Below are positions 13,801 through 21,415 of a stretch of DNA of 22,009 nt, piece after piece. This DNA comes from Choristocarpus tenellus KU-1152. Lineage: Eukaryota; Phaeophyceae. Position 1 is the stretch's first letter, and the number at the start of each line of letters is the position of its first letter. The notes under the pieces were generated by a model, which saw only the letters and a program-made list of their open reading frames with translations, searched no databases and had not been told where the DNA came from. The translations under genes and the position numbers were made by a program. The DNA lies in the NCBI GenBank assembly GCA_964200185.2, contig CAXNAD020000310.1:1-22009 (forward strand), read 5' to 3'.

Positions 13801-16800
13801 TATGTACAGATGGAAACAAAGTGTTTAAAGACGTAAAGCAAAATTGTGCGCACCTCAACAGTGACAGCTACCCTGATGGCCCCAGGTGGCAGTTCCACCA
13901 CACCCCCATTCTTCATTGCATCCTCAAGGGACACAACAGCCACGGCATTGGGCAATGGCGACGCCTCCAGAGCTGCAAGTGGAGCTAGCACACCCACACC
14001 AACCTGCAGTTGAAGGATTAAGTCAAAGTCAAGCAGTAATTAGTTGCGTTGAGTCTTGCAAAAAAACAAATTTCCTCCATAGGTTACAGTGTACACAAGC
14101 ATTTACACTTGACAACAAAGAGACCTGTTGATGTAGAGACAAGACATTTACCTCTTGAAGTCGGCGCAATGCTGTGCGGGCAACTTTGTCCTCAGCAGCA
14201 GGAACGTTCTCAAGGTATAGGCTGTCTGCAGTGGCGATGTCCCTGAAGGGCATGCCCACTGCTAGCTTGCATCCAAGCTTCAGAAAGGCACACATGCACC
14301 CACCACGGGGGAAAAGGAAGAAGGGACAAGAGTAGAGGATGTCACTGTCACATTCTTAGATATGATTACTACGAACAATATAAAGGTGAAATTTGAAGAT
14401 CCTCAATACAAAGAATGGTGGAAAACAAGTGCTCACCTTGCTGTAAAGGGCACCAGGATTCTTTAGGTCATCCAGAGACACAGCCATGAGGGCAGAACCA
14501 TCACGGTGAAGAAAGCCTCTCACATCAACAGGGTCTGTCTCCTGCATCAACACATGCACCAGGTGGAACAAGCAGCAAGTGGATAGGCAGCTGGAATATC
14601 TGAGGACATACCCACTCCACATTGGTTGAATCAAGTCTATTATTAGGTGCACATTCAAGAGGAATATTTGAAATTTTTGATATTCTACAAACTTGGCAAT
14701 TGGACTGTCCCAGTCAGCCTCTGACTGAACATGCATGATTGCTCCAGGACAACACAAACACAAAAGGCTGAGCAAAGCAAATCAGTTGTAGTTTTAGAAC
14801 ACCTATGAATTGGGTAACACAGGTGAGTGCACAAAAACGAGGTTGGAGATAGTGACCAATAGGACAAAGCCTAGAGAGAAAAAGACATTGTGCAAGTCAA
14901 GATACCGCTCCAAACGCAAAGACTCTTACTTCTTATTGTACAGACGTACTATAAGTATTGTATGGACCTCTTGATAGCAAAAAAGATGCTTAATCTCAAA
15001 ACTCAAGACCTTGTTGTAAGCTCACTTTCAAATAATATTTTCTAGATATCATAAATTATACAATTTAAGCTTTTCCAAAACTGGGGAAAATTATTATTCC
15101 AACCATGCCACTTTCACAAGCACTAGGACTGTATTCAAGTTGTTTTTATATCCCACATCTGTTACCAAGGGAGAAGCCTTTGCACCATATGCTATAAAAC
15201 ATCCTTTATCATTTAGAAAGTGAGAATGTTCTTGGTACATGTCGGTTTACAATGTTTGTATCAACCTCCACCACTTTCAGTACACTAGTACACTCCTTGC
15301 CCCTCCATCTCTCTGCACTTGCCTTTGGTCACACACACCTTAGGGGGAGCTTTCTACAATCCAAGTGGTTGACTATGATGACAAAAAATAGACACTACAA
15401 ATTTAGACAATTCTGACTTTCACTACAAAAGAAGTGGGGTCTGTAGAGATGGAGATGTCTCCTTACAATTTCAAATGTTTTCGTAATTTTTTCTATAACC
15501 AGTTCTGAACTGGAGTCTTAAAAAAATAGAAACAATACATCTCGCAAGTTAGAATCACTAGAATCTCAGTAAAAAGTACGGTGTGAGCATATGATGACAT
15601 ACATCTTGTTTTCACAGTTAATGATAACCAACGTCATGAAAAGATCTATTGATAGTCAGACAAGAGGCCAGAAGGAGGGGGACAAGACAAGGATGGAATG
15701 GAGATAGGGCAGGGATATCAAGAATTGTGATATTGCTGAGTGAGGTCAGTCATACCGGAGCATGGTACATTAGATGTATCAGGGATATGGAATACGGCAT
15801 GCAGTATTGTTGTCAAGAGCTCGACTTTAGGCATGACATTAGGTATGACTTTAGGTATGCTACACTTAACAGAAGAGCACACAGACAGTATTTGGAGCTT
15901 ACTGCTTATTTGTCAATGAACATGGATTTGGTGCACATCCTGGTATGAGCTACACACATTACTTACAACCTATACACATTACTATCTAGTATTAGACACT
16001 TGGGAACATTTAATATTCATGTAAAACCCTTCATACAGGACAAGAACAATGGCCACTCACTCTGTTAACCCCCGCTGTCCAGGAAAAACTTGCTCATACC
16101 ATCCATTATACAGGAAAACGCTCAGTGTCATAGACAAAATTCGTCTAGACAACTCTACTCTCAAGCCCATTATTTTCCATATAATGTCTGATATCAAGAC
16201 ACCTATTGGGGCATATTGCTCCGTAACACTTGTAGTACAAACAAAAGTTACAAACAGCACTCCAGTGGTGATACGCAAATGTATAAAATATAAATTATCT
16301 TAGGTGCAGAATATTTCATGTACAAAAACAATATAAATAGGGCTCCAAGAACCACTATAATTATCTTATTTAAAACCTAGCTATCTGCACACTTCCTCCC
16401 TACGTTGGATGTGAAGGAGACAAGGGGACTCAACAATTGTTTTTTCAAAGTACAAACATGCAGGGCTTCGGAGCTCCTTTCAATCAGAATTTGTGGGTGT
16501 ACTGGTACCAAACCACTTGGGAAACAGTAACTACTCTTTGAAAGATCAGTATGGAAGTATTGAACATAGTCAACGTGCAGGGGTGTCCCCTGTGAGCAGG
16601 AAAGCAAGAACTCCTGTAAACATGAAAGATAGGGAACCAAATACCAGCGCTCAAAAATGTTTTGTCGCTGTCCCGGCGTCATCACTACTTCATCACTACT
16701 TCATCACTACAACATCAATACAACATCAATACTTCATCAATACAACATCAATACTTCATCAATACAACATCAATACAACATCAATACAACATCAATACAA

Positions 16801-19800
16801 CATCAATACTTCATCACTACAACACCTCCGCATCACTATTGGAATAGGTCACACACAATCTAAATAAGGACTCCACTACAAGAAACATAACGGCAGTCAC
16901 ATCGTTCTTCACATTTCACCAGACTAGACATATATTGCTCAATAATGCAAGGGGGACAAGTAGTGTAACTCATTTCAATAAAATTTAAACTCTAACACGA
17001 CCCACTGTTTATCAGAGCTTATTCTTCACCTGCAAGAGACGCCACACCCATCCACACTACATAAGCAAAAATTTGAAATTGAATTAGAAACAGTATGCTA
17101 CATATCTGTGTTGGGGTTGCCAGTGTCAGGTGAGAATACCAAATCTACATTGAAATACTTAAAAGGCTCTCTATATTGGATTTTCTTGAATGGTTTTAGC
17201 AATAAGAGAAACTGGTGCTGCTTGTGTAGATGCTTAAGGACATAATTCCAATTTTGGACACAGAATTCCACACCTTCTGCTCAGGCAGGGCTCCAGATCT
17301 CCTCTCAAATGACTGGAAATTGCGACTGGTCTCCGTATAGACAGGAACAACATTATGCTCTGCGCTGCTTTGAATAGCCTCCACTCCAATCTATAGATCA
17401 TAGAGAGTATGGAGACAGCAATGGAGACAGCAAAACAAAGGACAAACAGATACATCCCTGTTGACTAAGGCTAAAGTGACCTGTCTGTTGCCACTACACA
17501 CATGCTCTTGGTTACTAGGTAAGTGTGAAATGATTACTGTTCAAGTCTTATAAAGGAGGAGATACCTCTGCCAAGGTGGAGCAAGGCCGCAGCTCAAATT
17601 CTGGGTCCTCAGTGAGGGACACACGGATAGTATCTCCCAGGCCATCCATCAGCAGAGCACCAATGCCAATTGCACTCTTCATGCGTCCATCCTCTCCTTC
17701 CCCTGCTTCAGTGACACCAAGATGTAGTGGGTAGTCCCATCCTCGCCTTTTGACAGCGGGAACACAAACAATTATCTTCAACAGTGAATTTCTCAGGGTA
17801 ATCTCACTGTAAAGAACAACATTAGAAAACTGCTGCATTCTGCAGAGTGTGCAAGTACAAGCAGCACAACTGCCAATATCAACACAAGTCTCTTCAAGAC
17901 TGAGACTGTAATAGGCAATGTAACAACTGCAACTAAACAGTGTACACAATACCAAAAGAAATTCATATTTTCTCCAACAAAACATAATGAGATGGTGCTG
18001 ACATATGAAAAAAGTGCATACAGCAAATCATTGATCCAGATAGATCACCTGTACTGTTCTGCTGCCAGTAAGCGGTATGCCTGCACCATAACTAGTGGGT
18101 TGGATGCCTTCATGGAGAAAACAAAATTGTGAAAGTCGTACTTCCTGCAAAATAGTGAACGAGGATAACAAAATGGGGTCCCAGAAAAAGTCGATAAGGA
18201 CTCCTGTCCGGGACTTGAATGAACAAATGCAAAGATCATGTCCTGTGTAGGTCACATGATATTCCAACAACTCAGAACCATTAACTTTATAACCTGGAAC
18301 AGAGAATAATAAAGTCAGCACTTTTCAGTGTCTAATAGTCATAATACATAGACATTTGCAGCTTAGAATATCTTCCTCAAAGAGATCTTTGGTAGTATCA
18401 CAGCTCCTATAGTTAAGCAGGTGGAAATATAAAATAAATGAGTTTCAAATCAACACAAATCAACAGAAAGCCTCCAGTTGAAGCATATGGTCATTTTCCT
18501 CATGTTCAAGGCTACCCATACTGACCAATTGACAGCAAAAACAAAAACTTGCAAAATCATGATAGATGGCAACTATGTATTATTAACACACTAGATATTG
18601 ATATATTCTCACCTACACAGCTCTGCGAACTCCACAGCACTCTCCACCATACCACGTGGAGTGTCACCATAGAATGACAGGACACGAGCTGAAAGGGAGC
18701 CATGATTAGTACCAATACGCATAGCACGTCCTAGTTCCTTGCACTTGAGTACAAGGGGTGCAAATACTTCCTCAATGTGCTCCAAGTCCTTGTCAAATTC
18801 TTCCTACAAGGGACGATTCCACATTGAAGCTGTAAGTGATCAACACTCTCAACATTAGCCTCCAATTGCAACTCAAGGACCCAGATCATGTTCAATAGCA
18901 TAGCATGAATACAATCATGCAAGGCAAAGAGAAACAACAACAGCAGTGCCACTGACCTTTGAATCATAAACATACTCATCGAAGGTCTTCCGACCGTCAA
19001 CAAAGTTCCCAGGGTTGATGCGAATCTTTTCAAAAGCTTCAGCGACCATCATGGCAATCTTTGGCTGGAAGTGAATGTCTGCAACAAGGGGAGTGTCATA
19101 ACCCTGACAACATCACACACATGAGGTAAGGATCAAAACTTAGAAATGACACACGACCAGGAGTAATCACCTCAAATCAACACAACCAATTCAACACCTT
19201 GGGAGTCAGATTCTACTTGGAATGTGCGAATACATCTTGCTTCACAGGCTAAAATCACATTATATCAAAGGGAGCAACTCAACATAGCCAAAGCAGTTAC
19301 AACAAAGACGAATTTACACCAGAGGTGGCAAGGCAGCCCCGAAAATATTTGGTGTAAGGTAAACAACAATCGTAAGCCAACCTTTGCAGTGAGCAAATCC
19401 CTGATTTTCTGGCAGGCCATTGCCTCCCTCTTCCCCTGGACTGTAATGCGTACAAGGTCAGCCCCTGCATCTGCACAGCGAATGACCTGATCCAATAAGT
19501 TGGTGACCATGACGGGATGGTTTAAGTGCATAGTTGGCATGAAAATCCTCTATTATACAGACATATGTGTGGGCTATAGTTCATGTAAACACTCTGACCC
19601 AGGATCTACAGTGTCTCAAACGTTGAACCTTGACAGAGGCACACACCTGCTCGACTGTTGCCTCCACATCATTCGTGTCGGTGGTGGTCATGGTTTGTCT
19701 CGCGATGGGGTGCTCCGATCCAATTGGGACCTTACCCACCCATACCGTTCGCGTGGTACGGCGCTTGGTGACTTGCGTGTCTTCGCAATATTTTGTGCAA

Positions 19801-20277
19801 TCCTCGAGAGCGACAGTAGGAGGATCGACTATCTGAGACTGGATAATAAGAGGGAAAGTTGAGGTTGGTACGCTCATGTCCACTGTCTGTCTCAGCAGTG
19901 CAAATCGGGGGATAGAGGGCATAACCTCCTGAAACAACACACCGGGGTTAAAAAAACATAGACTTCAGAAAAATAGACCAAGTAAAGGACTTTGGAAAGA
20001 TAGCCAAACATGGTGACCATGGATTGGGGAGAAGAGATGTTGGGTAGCGTCAACCTATGAAATTATCAGAGAAATTCAGACGATCCATCAGAACTATCAA
20101 TCCCTTGTCATTACCCACCATCATTCTGGGGATATCGCTTCTTGTGGAAATGATGGAGAGACGGGGGGTTGGTGTGGTTAACTGGACACCATACGAAGAT
20201 GGGCGCACGAAGCCAGAGCACAACCCACCCAACGTTCCCAACATCACCACAGCCATGACATCATTGCAAGGAGCCAT
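4756..20277 (-). CDS. ispG: 4-hydroxy-3-methylbut-2-enyl diphosphate synthase, plastid type, 16 exons
   Basis: IspG/HDS converts methylerythritol cyclodiphosphate to HMBPP, the penultimate MEP-pathway step, using a [4Fe-4S] cluster; in plastids the electrons come from ferredoxin (family knowledge). Exons, 5' to 3' on the minus strand: 20277-20119, 19928-19647, 19486-19382, 19103-18957, 18803-18613, 18144-18049, 17746-17566, 17390-17274, 14541-14437, 14277-14152, 14003-13854, 13523-13344, 10489-10349, 9869-9792, 5482-5351, 4890-4756. They sum to 2325 bases, giving 774 residues plus TAG, close to plant HDS of about 740. TIM-barrel motifs lie at residues 114-365, the plant-type inserted A* domain at about 388-650, and the iron-sulfur domain at about 655-774 with C674, C677, C708 and E715. 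All introns are GT-AG; 13 of 15 are phase 0, and introns 5 and 6 are phase 2. The ATG context is ACAATGG (A at -3, G at +4). Residues 1-53 look like a bipartite plastid leader. No canonical AATAAA was seen in the 300 bases after the stop. Only the intron 1 junction and start choice rest on splice signals rather than conservation. Confidence 0.95.
4891..5350 (-). other. ispG: ispG intron 15 (460 bases)
   Basis: GTGAGT to GTGTTAG. No other structure seen. Confidence 0.9.
5351..5482 (-). CDS. ispG: ispG exon 15: third cysteine and catalytic glutamate
   Basis: Residues 687-730. [16 protein letters not shown] supplies the third cluster ligand C708, and E715 is the conserved cluster/substrate glutamate. 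[15 protein letters not shown] follows. The usual VNGPGE reads VNGVGE here (V713), an unusual change. Acceptor TTTCCACAG, donor AAA|GTGAGT, phase 0. Confidence 0.96.
7064..7555 (-). pseudogene. possible decayed coding fragments inside intron 14
   Basis: Two minus-strand open segments have protein-like composition: 7555-7415 (46 codons, rich in Phe, Tyr and Trp, containing [20 protein letters not shown]) and 7243-7064 (59 codons from an ATG, acidic, containing [16 protein letters not shown]). They are separated by stops and the AT microsatellite. Further segments may lie upstream to about 8160. I do not recognise the family; a dead mobile element is one option and chance is another. Confidence 0.2.
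7341..7360. repeat. (AT)10 microsatellite
   Basis: Ten uninterrupted AT units within intron 14. No function suggested. Confidence 0.9.
9792..9869 (-). CDS. ispG: ispG exon 14: first two iron-sulfur cysteines
   Basis: Residues 661-686: [20 protein letters not shown]. The CPSC motif (C674, C677) supplies two of the three cysteine ligands of the [4Fe-4S] cluster. Acceptor TTTCCAG, donor GAG|GTGAGT (consensus), phase 0. It is the smallest exon and precedes the largest intron. Confidence 0.96.
9870..10348 (-). other. ispG: ispG intron 13 (479 bases)
   Basis: GTGATT to TTTCCAG. No other structure seen. Confidence 0.9.
10349..10489 (-). CDS. ispG: ispG exon 13: second DGLGD barrel-like segment
   Basis: Residues 614-660, with [20 protein letters not shown] and [17 protein letters not shown] at 632-637 echoes MDGLGD at 360-365 in exon 7, in keeping with A* being a diverged copy of the catalytic barrel. 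Acceptor TGCTTAG, donor CAG|GTGATT, phase 0. Confidence 0.94.
10490..13343 (-). other. ispG: ispG intron 12 (2854 bases)
   Basis: Bounded by GTAAGG and TGCTTAG. It contains a run of minus-strand open segments from about 12740 to 11318, described separately. The rest shows nothing recognisable. Confidence 0.85.
11318..12178 (-). pseudogene. chain of broken coding-like segments inside intron 12
   Basis: On the same strand as ispG lie: 12178-11894 (94 codons); 11848-11636 (70 codons, with Cys pairs CISCAKEEC); 11635-11477 (52 codons in the same frame after a single TGA, containing [17 protein letters not shown]); and 11443-11318 (containing [20 protein letters not shown], with a donor-like GAG|GTAAGC). 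The composition is protein-like but no family is recognised. A nested mobile-element relic is possible. In AT-rich DNA single 50-90 codon runs are common by chance, so confidence is low. Confidence 0.25.
13344..13523 (-). CDS. ispG: ispG exon 12: end of A* domain
   Basis: Residues 554-613. [17 protein letters not shown] (580-596) and IIHH (602-605) are diagnostic of the plastid-type insertion. Acceptor TTGCAG, donor GAG|GTAAGG (strong), phase 0. A 2.85-kb intron follows. Confidence 0.94.
13854..14003 (-). CDS. ispG: ispG exon 11: A* domain
   Basis: Residues 504-553. It encodes [20 protein letters not shown] and [18 protein letters not shown], corresponding to the plant VGVIAPLSEQ...LPEGTRLVV region. 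Acceptor CTGCAG, donor GAG|GTGCGC, phase 0. Confidence 0.92.
14152..14277 (-). CDS. ispG: ispG exon 10: A* domain
   Basis: Residues 462-503, with [17 protein letters not shown] (VGMPF at 468-472) and a [10 protein letters not shown] helix, matching the plant A* region. The acceptor CTTTCTGAAG is non-consensus (AAG), chosen because it joins exon 9 in frame with a pyrimidine tract just before it. Donor GAG|GTAAAT, phase 0. Confidence 0.9.
14437..14541 (-). CDS. ispG: ispG exon 9: A* domain
   Basis: Residues 427-461. It contains [20 protein letters not shown], with LHRDGS at 437-442 typical of plastid HDS and absent from short bacterial IspG. Acceptor GATGCAG, donor AAG|GTGAGC, phase 0. Confidence 0.93.
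15823..15858. repeat. 3 x 12-base tandem repeat
   Basis: GACTTTAGGCAT, GACATTAGGTAT and GACTTTAGGTAT follow one another with one or two changes each. Intronic. Confidence 0.85.
16680..16822. repeat. 11-base minisatellite, 13 copies
   Basis: Thirteen tandem copies of CATCAMTACWW without insertions or deletions. Positions 6 (C or A) and 10-11 (TT or AA) vary, with the C-bearing units at the two ends (units 1-3 and 13). Because 11 is not a multiple of three, each plus-strand frame cycles through the same 11-residue His/Tyr/Asn/Ile/Thr/Ser/Gln peptide without stops. The minus strand has TGA in the repeat. It sits in intron 8, antisense to the gene's open direction. Confidence 0.95.
17274..17390 (-). 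CDS. ispG: ispG exon 8: junction into inserted A* domain
   Basis: Residues 388-426, from IGVEAIQ to RSGALPEQK. This is the linker after the barrel that opens the plant-type insertion; the Phe-Glu-Arg-Arg-Ser-Gly block resembles the FQRRTG-like block of plant HDS. Acceptor CTATAG, donor AAG|GTGTGG, phase 0. A 2.7-kb intron follows. Confidence 0.88.
17566..17746 (-). CDS. ispG: ispG exon 7: end of TIM barrel
   Basis: Completes Arg327 and encodes 328-387. [14 protein letters not shown] (329-342), [13 protein letters not shown] and [16 protein letters not shown] (360-375) mark the end of the catalytic barrel. The acceptor ends CAAAAG rather than the usual CAG or TAG, but it is the only nearby AG that keeps the conserved frame. 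Donor GAG|GTATCT, phase 0. Confidence 0.93.
18049..18144 (-). CDS. ispG: ispG exon 6: TIM barrel
   Basis: Completes Arg295 and encodes 296-326 plus two bases of codon 327. It contains [20 protein letters not shown], with the barrel motif SMKASN at 305-310. Acceptor TTTTGCAG, donor ACAG|GTGATC, phase 2 on both sides. Confidence 0.95.
18145..18612 (-). other. ispG: ispG intron 5 (468 bases, phase 2)
   Basis: GTGAGA to TTTTGCAG. No other structure seen. With intron 6 (18048-17747, 302 bases) it is one of only two phase-2 introns. Intron 11 (13853-13524, 330 bases) is likewise empty. Confidence 0.9.
18613..18803 (-). CDS. ispG: ispG exon 5: TIM barrel
   Basis: Residues 232-294 plus two bases of codon 295. 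It carries [13 protein letters not shown] (257-269) and [12 protein letters not shown] (276-287), both strongly conserved. The donor TAG|GTGAGA splits an Arg codon, so intron 5 is phase 2. Confidence 0.95.
18957..19103 (-). CDS. ispG: ispG exon 4: TIM barrel
   Basis: Residues 183-231, with PLVADIHF (187-194) and KIRINPGN (208-215), the substrate-binding barrel strands conserved in bacterial and plastid IspG. Acceptor TTGTCAG|GG, donor AAAG|GTCAGT, phase 0. Confidence 0.95.
19382..19486 (-). CDS. ispG: ispG exon 3: TIM barrel
   Basis: Residues 148-182, containing [24 protein letters not shown] at 160-165 is a hallmark barrel strand of the plant-type enzyme. Acceptor ATCAG|GTC and donor AAAG|GTTGGC are both phase 0. 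Confidence 0.95.
19647..19928 (-). CDS. ispG: ispG exon 2: end of leader and start of TIM barrel
   Basis: Residues 54-147, after acceptor TTGTTTCAG. The first 45 or so residues are a variable linker. Conserved sequence begins near KYCED (residues 99-103) and runs through [10 protein letters not shown] (109-118) and QTMTTTDT (131-138), the N-terminal signature of plastid HDS. The donor is CAG|GTGTGT, phase 0. Confidence 0.93.
20119..20277 (-). CDS. ispG: ispG exon 1: plastid-targeting leader
   Basis: Residues 1-53. A hydrophobic core (about residues 8-20) ends in C20-S21-G22-F23, with R25 and P26 after it, like the ASAFAP cleavage motif of red secondary plastid proteins. Then comes a stretch rich in Ser, Thr, Pro and Arg with few acidic residues. 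The donor TG|GTGGGT gives phase 0 to match exon 2. A second GT six bases further (GG|GTAATG) would be out of frame with exon 2. M8 (20256) is an alternative start that keeps the hydrophobic core. The frame stays open upstream to 20451, but that stretch is Cys-rich and unlike a leader, so I start at 20277. Confidence 0.75.
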
Positions 20278-20289
20278 TGTCTCCTTGCA
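20265..20289 (-). promoter_or_regulatory. hairpin enclosing the ispG start codon
   Basis: In the transcript strand a perfect 9-bp stem (TGCAAGGAG pairing with CTCCTTGCA) encloses the 7-base loop ACAATGG, which holds the proposed ispG ATG with a Kozak-like A at -3 and G at +4. The pairing is seen directly. An effect on translation is inference. Confidence 0.5.
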
Positions 20290-20637
20290 CCCAGTCTTCA
20301 CACCCCCAACACAACAGGAGAGGACTGCGGCAGTGGGTAACTCCAGAGGGTGCTTCCTCTGTTGTAACGTGCATGAACATGAGATGCAGTGCCCAAAACA
20401 AGGTACACATTTACCGTCCTGATGGAAGAAAGGTATAGCTTTATGTGACAAAACAAGTATTTTATTAGTAGTACAAACTCAACACCTTTTTTTAAATCTC
20501 TAAAATCAACTCAATGTGATTGCAAATCATTTGACTATTACTTGATTCTATCTTTTCACTCAGGTGAACGTAAAGGGTGATGCTGGAGGTACAGGGTGCT
20601 GGTGGAGGTTGCTCTCCCTCATTTCTTGCGATACCAG

Positions 20638-20985
20638 CTAGGAAATTTGGCAGCGTGCTCCCAACAATCTGCGAAGGGGTTTGGTACCGTTGATACTCTG
20701 TCCCACGCTACTTTGAGAGGCAGCATTGACCAGTTCTGGCAAAGCACCTAACCAAAGATGGGATAGGAATATATTGGAGGGTTCAAATCTGAGCCCCAAC
20801 TGAGATTGGTCGGGTGGTGTGAGTACCGTGCTGGTCATGGAAAATGCCAGGGGGAAATGACGTACTATCGCCAGGAGTTTGATGCCTAAGTCTGCGAGTA
20901 CCACGGAGATACTAATTATCCGTAGGAGGAGAGGAAGCCGGTGAGGGGTTGGGCATATCTTTCCCTGGAGGTTACTCTTGTCATC
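20638..20985 (-). other. unrecognised 115-codon open frame upstream of ispG
   Basis: Open from a TGA at 20988-20986 to TAG at 20640-20638. It has no clear ATG near its start (the first in-frame ATG is well inside). It has a hydrophobic patch (VVLADLGIKLLAIV) followed by a polar part. It could be an exon of another gene, an upstream transcribed region or chance. No domain recognised. Confidence 0.2.
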
Positions 20986-21313
20986 TCAAGCCTATAGGTG
21001 AGGAGGGAATGGAGATATCCACTTTCGCCAGCGCTTGTGTCTGCTGTGTTGGAATGAAAGTGGTTCAGAATGACCTTATCCACAGCCAGGAAGGTTAGAT
21101 ACTGGTGTGACATGCGACGATGTAGCAGATGAACACAACATGTGATCTACGCTTGGAAGGAAGTGTCAAAACTTGACATGAATTCATGAGTGAGGTTTGG
21201 GCAATGCTTTGCGTTGGTTGTGAACCCTCGATCACCCTTCTCTACTGGAAGGATCACAGTCGGATAGCGGGCAGGTGCACATCGCTTGGTCGTAATGGTT
21301 TACATTTTCGAAC

Positions 21314-21415
21314 ATGAAGTTTGTTGCATGTCTGGTAACGTGGATTATTATTGTTGGGGGAGTCACTGGCAAGCGGAAAGGGAGTGATACGTGGATGACG
21401 AAAGGAAGGCCCTGA
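21314..21415 (+). other. small open frame starting with a signal-peptide-like segment
   Basis: 33 codons from ATG to TGA: MKFVACLVTWIIIVGGVTG, then KRKGSD. It has the n-region Lys, hydrophobic core and small residues before a basic stretch expected of a secretory signal peptide. It diverges from ispG about 1 kb upstream of its start. It would need splicing or a frameshift to lead into the protein-like segments that follow at 21388-21507 and 21497-21676. Not recognised; possibly the first exon of a divergent gene, or chance. Confidence 0.25.

Larger units (their letters stand above)
14542..17273 (-). other. ispG: ispG intron 8 (2732 bases)
   Basis: Bounded by GTGTGG and GATGCAG. It contains an 11-base minisatellite (16680-16822) and a 3 x 12-base tandem repeat (15823-15858). 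Nothing else is recognisable. Confidence 0.85.

Noticed and set aside
15649-15948. 99-codon Arg/Tyr-rich plus-strand frame in intron 8
   Set aside because: Its composition reflects the local tandem repeat and purine-rich DNA; no motif or family resemblance.
16493-16867. Plus-strand frames through the His/Tyr/Asn/Thr repeat
   Set aside because: All three frames are open only because the 11-base repeat lacks stops; this is a minisatellite, not a protein gene.
19500-19862. 120-codon plus-strand frame over ispG exon 2
   Set aside because: Antisense to strongly conserved HDS codons, so a shadow frame.
20057-20422. 121-codon plus-strand frame over ispG exon 1
   Set aside because: It lies antisense to the leader exon and has no recognisable product; it is best explained as a shadow.
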